Source: Pseudomonas cavernicola
GTDB lineage: Bacteria > Pseudomonadota > Gammaproteobacteria > Pseudomonadales > Pseudomonadaceae
DNA: 64,000 nucleotides
NCBI RefSeq assembly: GCF_003596405.1
Contig: NZ_QYUR01000002.1
Location: forward strand, 636,501 to 700,500
Direction of reading: 5' to 3'
The notes under the pieces are model-generated. The model was not told the DNA's origin, searched no databases, and worked only from the letters and a program-made list of their open reading frames with translations. Made by a program: the position numbers and the translations under genes. This document shows, piece by piece, positions 28,103-35,466 of the stretch; the stretch's first letter is position 1; every line of letters begins with the position of its first letter.

Positions 28103-29983
28103 ATGAAATCAAAACTCTTGGCTAACTGGAAAGGCAAACTGCAAGCGGGCACGTGGGGGATATCCATCCAGGCGAGTGGCTGGAAACCCCTCTCGCCCGC
28201 CCCATTGGACGAAGCCGACGGCGCCGGCCGGCGCTCCTTCCTGAAGCTCGGCGCAGCCGCGATGGCGGCGCCGCTCCTGCTGCGGGCGCGTATCAGCACG
28301 GCCGGGGACGATGATGATGACGCAAGCCCGCCGGTGTTCCCCCCCAGCCCGCCGACCAAGCCGTGGCAGGAGAGGCTACCCGACGCGATCACGCCACTCG
28401 CCCCGCTCGACCAGCTCAACCCGCTAACCCCGGCCCCCAGCGTGACGGCGAATACTGCGGGCGAAGAAGAGTGCGGCCGGGGCGCGCACCAGCGCCATGA
28501 CGAACTCCTTGACGCGGTTGGCGTGACACAGACTGTTTACGCGCTGAATGCCGTGGAGCGGCCCGATTGGCAGTTCCATCCGGACTATCCGAAACAGCCG
28601 GTCTGGGTCTTCGAAAGCGACAACCCGGATAAGAGCCAATTCAGTCCGGTGTTCTTCGCCCGTTATGGCCAGCCCATCCTCTGCCGCTTCCGCAATCGGC
28701 TGCCGCAGAATCACACCGGCTTCGGCTCGCCCGAGATCTCCGTGCACCTGCACAATCTGCATGCGCCATCGGAGAGCGATGGCTTCCCCGGCGACTACTT
28801 CAGCCCGACCAAGGCCGGGCCGACCCTGAGCGCGCCGGGGAAATGGAAAGACCACTTCTACCCCAACATCTATGCCGGCTACGACCAGCAGAAAACCCCC
28901 CTCGGCGATCCGAACGAGGCCCTCGGCACGCTGTGGTTTCACGACCACACCCTGGACTTCACCGCGCCGAACAACGTCCGCGGCTTGTTCGGCTTTTACC
29001 TGTTGTTCGACAACCTCGACTCGGGCGACGAGGGCCCGCAAAGCAGCGGGCTGCGGCTGCCGAGCCATCCCTACGATTACACCCTGAGCTTTGGCGATCG
29101 GCGCTTCGACGCCAACGGCCGGCTGTTCTACGACCAGTTCAATCCCGAGGGGGTGCTCGGCGACAAGGTGATAGTCAATGGCAAGATCGAGCCGGTGTTG
29201 CGCGTCGCCAAACGCAAGTATCGCCTGCGCCTGCTGAATATCGGCCCGAGCCGTAATTACGAGCTGTATCTGGCGCGGGCCAACGGCGTCGTGCAGACCT
29301 TCACCTACATCGCCAACGACGGCAACCTGTTGCCGGCGCCGCTGCTGAACCAGGCCAGGGTGCGCATCGGCGTGGCCGAACGCGCGGATATCGTCGTGGA
29401 CTTTTCCAGGTATCCGATCGGCACCGAGCTGTACATCGTCAACCGCCTCGAGCAGATCACTACGCGCAAGCCTGGAGCCGTAAAGGCGCCGGGCACCCAA
29501 CTGCTGAAGATCATCGTCGACCGCACCGCGGCGGATGTCAGCGTGGTGCCGAGCGCGCTTCGCCCGCTGCCGCCGCTACCCACTGCTGCAGAAATCGCGG
29601 CATTTCCGGTTCGCCGCTGGGTGTTTAACCGCAGTGGTGGCTTGTGGACGATTAACGATCAGCTGGTCGACGTGCAAACCCCGCGCGCCCAGATCCGCCA
29701 AGGCGAGTACGAGGTATGGGAGCTGGTGAATATCGACAACGGCTGGATCCACCCGATCCACATCCACTTCGAGGAGGGACGCATCCTCAGCCGGAATTTT
29801 GAGGGGAAAAACGTCCCGATCCCGGCACACGAGCAAGGCCGCAAGGACGTCTTCATGCTCCGCGGACCCGAGACCATTCGGGTGCTCTTGCGCTTCCGCG
29901 ACTTCAAAGGGAAATACGTCATGCACTGTCACAACCTGATCCACGAGGATCACGCGATGATGCTGCGCTTCGACATCGTCTGA
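28103..29983 (+). CDS. Multicopper oxidase MCO1, putative Tat substrate
   Basis: A 626-residue three-cupredoxin oxidase of the CotA/bilirubin-oxidase-like type. Copper-ligand motifs are all present: HLH (215-217), HDH (280-282), HPIHIH (550-555) and HCHNLIHEDHAMM (608-620), the last with Cys609 and axial Met619 of the type 1 site. The twin-arginine signal GRRSFLKLGAAAMAAPLLL starts near residue 43, after an unusually long 40-residue leader; a Shine-Dalgarno (AAGGAGAAG) precedes ATG 28103. No Met-rich copper-resistance segment is seen. It is followed by its SCO partner after 40 bp. It should reduce O2 while oxidising an unknown substrate outside the cytoplasm. Confidence 0.85.
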   Translation: MKSKLLANWKGKLQAGTWGISIQASGWKPLSPAPLDEADGAGRRSFLKLGAAAMAAPLLLRARISTAGDDDDDASPPVFPPSPPTKPWQERLPDAITPLAPLDQLNPLTPAPSVTANTAGEEECGRGAHQRHDELLDAVGVTQTVYALNAVERPDWQFHPDYPKQPVWVFESDNPDKSQFSPVFFARYGQPILCRFRNRLPQNHTGFGSPEISVHLHNLHAPSESDGFPGDYFSPTKAGPTLSAPGKWKDHFYPNIYAGYDQQKTPLGDPNEALGTLWFHDHTLDFTAPNNVRGLFGFYLLFDNLDSGDEGPQSSGLRLPSHPYDYTLSFGDRRFDANGRLFYDQFNPEGVLGDKVIVNGKIEPVLRVAKRKYRLRLLNIGPSRNYELYLARANGVVQTFTYIANDGNLLPAPLLNQARVRIGVAERADIVVDFSRYPIGTELYIVNRLEQITTRKPGAVKAPGTQLLKIIVDRTAADVSVVPSALRPLPPLPTAAEIAAFPVRRWVFNRSGGLWTINDQLVDVQTPRAQIRQGEYEVWELVNIDNGWIHPIHIHFEEGRILSRNFEGKNVPIPAHEQGRKDVFMLRGPETIRVLLRFRDFKGKYVMHCHNLIHEDHAMMLRFDIV

Positions 29984-30023
29984 TGTGCGCGCCAACCCCA
30001 TCCGTGACGCTGGAGGTATGCAG

Positions 30024-30653
30024 ATGAACACTCGCAGAAATCTCTTGGTCGGCCTCGGCGCCGCCGCGCTCGGCGTTGTCGCCTGGCGCACCGGCAGCGA
30101 CACCCGCCGGCTCGAAGCTCAGCCGGCTGGCGCCGATACAACTGGCGCCAGCTATTTCCCGAACATCACGCTCTACACCCACGAAGGCAAACCGGTGAAG
30201 GTCTACGACGACCTGATTCGCGGCAAAGTGGTCGCCTTCAACATGATGTACACACTCTGTGGCGGCTTTTGCCCGACCATGACGGCGAACCTGCGGGGCG
30301 TGCAGAAGCTGTTGGGCGAGCGCGCCGGGCGTGACGTCTTCATGTACTCGATCTCACTGCAGCCGGAGCTGGATACGCCACAGATCCTCAAGGCCTACGC
30401 CGAGCAGCATCACGTCGGCCCAGGCTGGTCGTTCTTGACCGGTGCGCCCGCCGACATCGAACTGCTGCGCCGGCGCCTCGGCTTCTACGATGTCGATCCG
30501 CTGGTCGACGGCAACAAAGCGAGCCATACCGGCATGGTCCGGATCGGTAATGACCGCAACAACCGCTGGACCATGGCTGCGGCGCGCTCAGTTCCCGAAC
30601 AGATCTTTGCCGCCATCAATCATGTCGACAATAGCGTCGTGCATACGGCGTAG
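30024..30653 (+). CDS. SCO1/SenC-family protein, pair 1
   Basis: A 209-residue thioredoxin-fold copper chaperone. The copper site consists of Cys79 and Cys83 (CGGFC) and His168 in GNKASHTG. The N-terminus MNTRRNLLVGLGAAALGVVA combines a twin arginine with a hydrophobic stretch, so it may be Tat-exported and stay anchored. ATG 30024 is chosen because the same MNTRR start is conserved in all three paralogues, with GGAGG 7 bp upstream; the frame is open to 29985. It probably loads copper into MCO1 or maintains its thiols. Confidence 0.85.
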   Translation: MNTRRNLLVGLGAAALGVVAWRTGSDTRRLEAQPAGADTTGASYFPNITLYTHEGKPVKVYDDLIRGKVVAFNMMYTLCGGFCPTMTANLRGVQKLLGERAGRDVFMYSISLQPELDTPQILKAYAEQHHVGPGWSFLTGAPADIELLRRRLGFYDVDPLVDGNKASHTGMVRIGNDRNNRWTMAAARSVPEQIFAAINHVDNSVVHTA

Positions 30654-30785
30654 GGTGGGTTAGCCGTAGGCGTAACCCACCACCCGAACCGCACGCGGCG
30701 CTGCTCTGCGGCACCGTTGTGGGCGGTGTCTGTTGCTGACACCGCTGGTGGGTTACGCCGCTACGCGACTAACCCACCCTACACT
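30650..30785. repeat. Palindromic repeat, GTAGGGTGGGTTAGCC family, after SCO1
   Basis: CGTAGGGTGGGTTAGCCGTA with GGCGTAACCCACC at the left pairs with GGTGGGTTACGCCGCTACGC and GACTAACCCACCCTACA at the right. A related copy follows the second SCO gene at 33612-33723. It could act as a terminator or mRNA 3' stabiliser. Confidence 0.75.
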
Positions 30786-31033
30786 TGATGACTTAAGGCG
30801 GCTCGGGATCAGTGCGTAATTAAATCCGACGAAAGCGACGGGTTAGCGTCGCTTTCAACTTTACGATTCCTAGGTCTTGGACTTTAGTCTAATCATTGAC
30901 GTTTTGAGCGGCATCGAAGAACGAGCCGCGGGACAGTCACCGTCAAGCTAGCGCTGGGGAGGGCAACCGCCATGAACCAAGCATTCATGGGGAGTTGGCA
31001 GCGCAAATTGGCAGCTGGGGGTAGGTATGCCCC
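30654..31033. other. Gap between pair 1 and pair 2
   Basis: 380 bp: the palindromic repeat, then an AT-richer segment (30790-30900) that may hold a promoter for the second pair. A short upstream ORF starts at 30972 (separate entry). Confidence 0.5.
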
Positions 31034-31037
31034 ATGA
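30972..31037 (+). CDS. 21-codon leader ORF overlapping the MCO2 start
   Basis: It encodes MNQAFMGSWQRKLAAGGRYA-P. It has a better ribosome binding site (GGGGAGGG) than the MCO2 gene itself, and its TGA stop lies in the ATGA that starts MCO2. The peptide resembles the extra N-terminal leader of MCO1 (LLANWKGKLQAGTWG), so it is probably the ancestral leader thrown out of frame. Translational coupling to MCO2 is an inference. Confidence 0.45.
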   Translation: MNQAFMGSWQRKLAAGGRYAP

Positions 31038-32944
31038 AAAGCAAGGCTTGGAAATCCAGGTCGAAGCGTTCCAAGGATTTACCCGACGGCGAAGCAAGAC
31101 GCTCATTCCTCAAATTATCCGCCGCGGCAATGGCGGCGCCGCTGCTCCTGCGAGCACGCAACAGCGCTGCCGTGGAGTGGGTCACCACGCCCCAGCCGAT
31201 CTTCCCCCCCAGCCCGACCACCAGGCCCTGGCTGGAGGAACTGCCCAGGCAGATCGTGCCGATCGCGCCGCTCGACCCACTAATAACCCCGCTAACCCCG
31301 AGTCCCACTGTGGACGCAAATATCGCAGGCGGCGAAGCCGGGCGAGCGCCGCACCAGCGTTACGCCGAGCTCATCGCAAGGTTCGGAGCGCCGCAACTCT
31401 ATGAGTTAAGTGCCGTGGAGAATCCCGCATGGGTGACCCATCCGGACCTGCCCAACCAGACCGTCTGGGCTTACCGCAGCGCCACACCGAACGCGACCGT
31501 GCCCGCCACCATCTTCGCGCGTTATGGCAAGCCGATCCTCTGCCGCATCCACAACGAACTGCCGCAGGATCACGTCGGCTTCGGCAGCCCGGAGATCTCC
31601 ACCCACCTGCACAATCTGCATACGCCCTCGGAGAGCGACGGCTTCCCGGGCGATTTCTACAGCCCGAATCTGGCCGGCCCGACCCTAACTGCGCCAGGGG
31701 AATTCAAGGACCACTTCTACCCCAACATCTATGCCGGTTACGACGAGCAGAAAACCCCTCTCGGCGATCCGAACGAGGCCCTGGGCACTCTGTTCTTCCA
31801 TGACCACACCCTGGATTTCACCGCGCCGAACGTCTACCGAGGCCTGGTGGGGTTTTACCTGTTGTTCGACGACCTCGACTCGGGCGACGAACGCGATCCC
31901 AACGGGCTGCGGCTGCCGAGCCATCCCTACGACTACCCGCTGGCCTTCGGCGACCGGCGATTCACCCCGCTCCCGGACGGCCAGCTGTTCTTCGACCAGC
32001 TCCATGCCGAAGGCGTGCTCGGCGACAAGGTGGTGGTCAACGGCAAGATCGAACCGGTGTTGCGCGTGGATCGCCGCAAATATCGCCTGCGCCTGCTCAA
32101 CAGCGGGACCAGCCGCTTCTACGAGTTCTATCTGGTCACCCCGGGCAACGTCGTGCAGCGCTTCGACTACATTGCCAACGACGGCAACCTGTTGCCGGAA
32201 ACGCTGCGCAACCAGACCAAGGTGCGGCTCGGCGTGGCCGAGCGCGGCGACATAGTGGTGGACTTTTCCAAGTATCAGATCGGCACCGAGCTCTACCTGG
32301 TCAACCGGATCCGCCAGCTCAGCACCCGTGGGCCCAAGGACGTGAAGGCGCCAGGCACCCGCGTGCTCAAGTTCATCGTCGACCGCGACCCGCCGGAGCA
32401 GGACATGAGCCAGGTGCCGGACAAGCTGCGGGACTTGCCGGAGCTACCCACCGATGAGGAAATCGATAAATTACCGGTGCGGCGCTGGGAGTTCGATCGC
32501 AAGAATGGCCTGTGGGTGGTTAACCAGCAGCTGTTCGACGTGGACAACCCGCGGGCCAAGATCAAGCAAGGCGACGCCGAGGTCTGGGAATTGGTGGATG
32601 ACGCCGGCGGCTGGTCCCATCCCATCCACATCCACTTCGAGGAAGGCATCATCCTCAGCAAGACCGTCGATGAGATAGAGGTGCCAGTGCCGCTGCACGA
32701 GCGCGGCCGCAAGGACGTCTTCGTGCTGGAAAAAACCATGGCCATGCGGGTGCTGCTGCGCTTCCGCGATTTCAAAGGCAAGTACGTCATGCACTGTCAC
32801 AACGTGATCCATGAAGATCACGCGATGATGGTGCGCTGGGACATCGTGGGCGAGGGCGAGGAGGACGTGGACGTGGGCGAGGACGTGGACGTGGACGTGG
32901 ACGTGGACGTGGACAATGACGATGACGATGACGATGACGACTGA
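31034..32944 (+). CDS. Multicopper oxidase MCO2 with Asp-rich tail
   Basis: A 636-residue paralogue of MCO1. Copper motifs: HLH near 191-193, FHDHTLDFTAPN, HPIHIHFEEG, and HCHNVIHEDHAMM starting at residue 587. The twin-arginine signal RRSFLKLSAAAMAAPLLL starts near residue 22. The C-terminus carries about 30 extra residues of Val-Asp and then Asp only, encoded by GACGTG and GATGAC tandem units; neither MCO1 nor MCO3 has this. ATG 31034 is coupled to the preceding leader ORF. It is followed by SCO2 after 42 bp. Confidence 0.85.
   Translation: MKSKAWKSRSKRSKDLPDGEARRSFLKLSAAAMAAPLLLRARNSAAVEWVTTPQPIFPPSPTTRPWLEELPRQIVPIAPLDPLITPLTPSPTVDANIAGGEAGRAPHQRYAELIARFGAPQLYELSAVENPAWVTHPDLPNQTVWAYRSATPNATVPATIFARYGKPILCRIHNELPQDHVGFGSPEISTHLHNLHTPSESDGFPGDFYSPNLAGPTLTAPGEFKDHFYPNIYAGYDEQKTPLGDPNEALGTLFFHDHTLDFTAPNVYRGLVGFYLLFDDLDSGDERDPNGLRLPSHPYDYPLAFGDRRFTPLPDGQLFFDQLHAEGVLGDKVVVNGKIEPVLRVDRRKYRLRLLNSGTSRFYEFYLVTPGNVVQRFDYIANDGNLLPETLRNQTKVRLGVAERGDIVVDFSKYQIGTELYLVNRIRQLSTRGPKDVKAPGTRVLKFIVDRDPPEQDMSQVPDKLRDLPELPTDEEIDKLPVRRWEFDRKNGLWVVNQQLFDVDNPRAKIKQGDAEVWELVDDAGGWSHPIHIHFEEGIILSKTVDEIEVPVPLHERGRKDVFVLEKTMAMRVLLRFRDFKGKYVMHCHNVIHEDHAMMVRWDIVGEGEEDVDVGEDVDVDVDVDVDNDDDDDDDD
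32849..32943 (+). repeat. Hexanucleotide/trinucleotide repeat encoding acidic tail
   Basis: Runs of GGCGAG, GAGGACGTG, GACGTG (about six units) and GATGAC/GACGAT (about four units) within the 3' end of MCO2. All unit lengths are multiples of three, so copy changes alter tail length but not frame. Confidence 0.8.
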
Positions 32945-32986
32945 ATGCTGCGCGGCAACGACGCTCATGAGCCTGGAGGAATGCAG

Positions 32987-33613
32987 ATGAACACTCGCAG
33001 AGATCTATTGGCCGGCATCGGCGCCCTCGGCGCCGCCGCGCTCGGCTGGGCTGCCTGGCGCGAGGTCGGCGAAGCACCGCAACGCCTTCGCAGCGCGGCC
33101 GCCGCTGGCGGTCGCTTGCCGAACACGCTGCTCTATACCCACGAAGGCAAGGCGGTCAGCTTCTACGACGACTTGATCCGCGGCAAAGTGGTCGCCATCA
33201 ACATGATGTATGCATCCTGCGCGGGGATTTGCCCGACCGCGACGGCGAACCTGCGGCTGGTGCAGCAGCTGTTGGGCCAACGCCTGGGGCGCGACGTCTT
33301 CATGTACTCGATCACCCTGCAGCCCGAGCTGGACACGCCGCAGAACCTGAGGGAATACGTCGAGTTGCACCATATCGAGCCGGGCTGGTTGTTCTTGACC
33401 GGCGCGCCCGCCAACATCGAGCAGTTGCGCTATAGCCTCGGCTTCTACGACCCCGACCCGCTGGTCGACGGCAACAAGGCGTCCCACTCCGGCATGCTGC
33501 GCGTCGGCAACGACGCCTACCAGCGCTGGACCATGGCGCCCGCACTGGCCACGCCCAAGCAGATCCTCGCCACCATCAATCATGTGGACAGATCCAGGGT
33601 GCACAGCGCTTAG
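32987..33613 (+). CDS. SCO1/SenC-family protein, pair 2
   Basis: A 208-residue paralogue of SCO1 with Cys motif CAGIC and distal His in GNKASHSG. The N-terminal MNTRRDLLAGIGALGAAALG again combines twin arginine and a hydrophobic core. ATG 32987 has TGGAGGA upstream and is the start conserved among the three copies. It would serve MCO2, whose stop is 42 bp upstream. Confidence 0.85.
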   Translation: MNTRRDLLAGIGALGAAALGWAAWREVGEAPQRLRSAAAAGGRLPNTLLYTHEGKAVSFYDDLIRGKVVAINMMYASCAGICPTATANLRLVQQLLGQRLGRDVFMYSITLQPELDTPQNLREYVELHHIEPGWLFLTGAPANIEQLRYSLGFYDPDPLVDGNKASHSGMLRVGNDAYQRWTMAPALATPKQILATINHVDRSRVHSA

Positions 33614-33723
33614 GGCTGTAGGGTGGGTTAGCCGTAGGCGTAACCCACCAGCCGGCCTGCACGCGGCGGTGCTTGACGGCACCACTGGTGGGTTATGCCG
33701 CTACGCGACTAACCCACCCTACA
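33612..33723. repeat. Palindromic repeat, GTAGGGTGGGTTAGCC family, after SCO2
   Basis: TGTAGGGTGGGTTAGCCGTA and GGCGTAACCCACC pair with GGTGGGTTATGCCGCTACGC and GACTAACCCACCCTACA. It is the same element as at 30650-30785 with a shorter centre. It lies between the convergent SCO2 and cytochrome c genes. Confidence 0.75.
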
Positions 33724-33781
33724 AAAGGCTACGGCCCGATTCAACATTCAACTGGTACATAGCCTTGAAAGCGAGCGGTGG

Positions 33782-34699
33782 CTAGTCCAGGGCGCGCGGT
33801 TTGATGCGCTCTGCAACCACACTGCCGTCAGCCGCGATGCGACCACGCACTTGCACATAGTCCCCCGCGACCGGGGCGTTATCCACGCGGGTGGCCGAGT
33901 CGACGATCAGCCTCAACCCATCCAGCGTCCAGCCGGCACCGAGCCTGCCGTGCAAACGCACCCGCGCGCCGCTCGGGCTGGGCGCGGCATTGCCTTGCGC
34001 ATCCCGCGCGCCCTGGTTGATCCAGGCGCTGATCAAGGCGATTTCCGCATCATCCAGATACGGCGGTCCATCGTGTGGCATGCGCGGCAGCGCCTGCCCG
34101 CGAATACGCCGCACCAGCTCGCTGGCCTCGGCAAAACCCGGCACCACCCGCGCGCGCTCGGCGCGGGAAACCGTCGCCTGGTAGGAGGTCAGCACATAGC
34201 CCTCGGGCGCCCGCCCCTCGGCGTGGCATTTGGCACAGCGCTGGGCAAAGATCGGCGCAACACGGGCATAGCTGACCGGTTCACCCGGCTGCGCTCGCAG
34301 CTCCGCACGGGCCACGGCAGCCGCCGGAGGTGGCGCACCGTGCGGCAACCCGGCAGCCACCCAGCGCTCGAACAGGTCGATCTCCTGCTCAGTGAGAAAC
34401 GGTGGCCCGGTCATCGGCATGCGCGGCAGGCTGAGGCCTTTGAGCCGGCGGATCAGCTCACTCTCGGCCGGATTACCGGCCTTGACCACCGGGCCGTTTT
34501 GGCTGCCGGCCAGCAGGTTGTCGAGACTGTCGAGCTTGAGTCCCAGCGGCGCCGCTGGCCCGCTATGGCAGAGCACGCAGCGCGTTTGCACAAGCGCCGC
34601 GAGATCCGCATAGGTCACTTCCTCGGCGTGGCCCGTGGGCGCAGCGAGCAACACCGGCAGCAGGTACAACGACGTCATTCGGTACAGGTTCTGGTTCAT
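33782..34699 (-). CDS. Exported diheme-type cytochrome c with C-terminal DUF5666-like domain
   Basis: 305 residues: a signal peptide (MTSLYLLPVLLAAPTGHA), then two similar units of about 100 residues. Each has one heme motif (CVLCH and CAKCH) and a distal Met block (LPRMPMTGPPFL and LPRMPHDGPPYL). The two units resemble planctomycete-type (PSC1) cytochrome domains. The last 70 residues, from VRLHGRLGAGWTLDG to DGSVVAERIKPRALD, look like a DUF5666/OB-fold unit. ATG 34699 is chosen for GAGGCGGG upstream; 34678 is an alternative. It is convergent with pair 2 and could donate or accept electrons for the oxidases (inference). Confidence 0.7.
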   Translation of the reverse strand: MNQNLYRMTSLYLLPVLLAAPTGHAEEVTYADLAALVQTRCVLCHSGPAAPLGLKLDSLDNLLAGSQNGPVVKAGNPAESELIRRLKGLSLPRMPMTGPPFLTEQEIDLFERWVAAGLPHGAPPPAAAVARAELRAQPGEPVSYARVAPIFAQRCAKCHAEGRAPEGYVLTSYQATVSRAERARVVPGFAEASELVRRIRGQALPRMPHDGPPYLDDAEIALISAWINQGARDAQGNAAPSPSGARVRLHGRLGAGWTLDGLRLIVDSATRVDNAPVAGDYVQVRGRIAADGSVVAERIKPRALD

Positions 34700-35466
34700 C
34701 CGCACACCCGCCTCAGGCGCGCTCGCGCACTCGCAAATAACGGCTTGGCTCTTGTAGGAGCGAGCGGGCATGGCAGAAAAGCATCGCTCGCGATGCTCGC
34801 TCCCACATTCATTTCCGGGCGCTGCAAGCGAGCTACTACAAGGCCGCCAAGGTGTAGCTCTAGCGCATACGGAAAGAGAGCGTTATTCAGCAACAGCACA
34901 GCTGGCGGAGAGGCCCAGCCTCGGAGTACCTGCCATAGCCCACAGGCTTAACAGCTGATATCAATGAGCCATAACAATCTATTGAACCTCTGGCAGAACA
35001 GTTATTTGCATACTTATCAAGAACGGTTCTGATCTAAACTGGTCATCGACACCTTTAGCAACATAGTTCAGTTCCAAGGAGGATTTCGACGTTTTGCAGA
35101 GCGTTGTGTTGAATAGGCAAGGGCACGACGCCCGGTGCCAGCGTCAACACAACGACGGAGAAAATCATGGACAGCGAGCAACGCACTCGCATGCTGGCGC
35201 CGCCGCCAACCGGCGCTTTCGCGGCCTATCAGCCTACCCCCGCCCGGCAACTCCATACCGACCGTTTGTTCGGTGTCGTCAACGCCCAGAACCACTTACG
35301 ACTGAGCGCTGATAAGCGAAAGCGATTCAGAGGCGTTCGGCTGTGGGCGTTATCCCAATGCCCGATCGCCGAACGCCTGGTTCGAACACGGAGCTGACGT
35401 TTTGCCACCCTGCCAGGTGCCGGGCGGCAGTTAGCGAGGAGCAAGCCGCGTGAGAGAAGCACCGCC
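34700..35466. other. 767-bp region before pair 3
   Basis: It holds a REP element (34753-34807), an AT-rich part at 34960-35060 likely to include a promoter, and a possible small ORF at 35167-35397 (76 codons) after ACGGAGAAAATC. That ORF has no family resemblance and low coding character, so I do not call it a gene. Confidence 0.5.
34753..34807. repeat. Classical Pseudomonas REP element
   Basis: TGTAGGAGCGAGC is inverted as GCTCGCTCCCACA, with GCATCGCTCGCGATGC in the centre. This is the well-known REP consensus of fluorescent pseudomonads. Confidence 0.85.

Noticed and set aside
32849..32943. CRISPR-like or microsatellite array
   Set aside because: Units are 3-9 bp, contiguous, in frame and inside a coding region; there are no spacers.
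35167..35397. 76-codon ORF before MCO3
   Set aside because: It has a possible ribosome binding site, but the protein is Arg/Pro-rich without motif and has no counterpart before MCO2; kept only as a weak observation.
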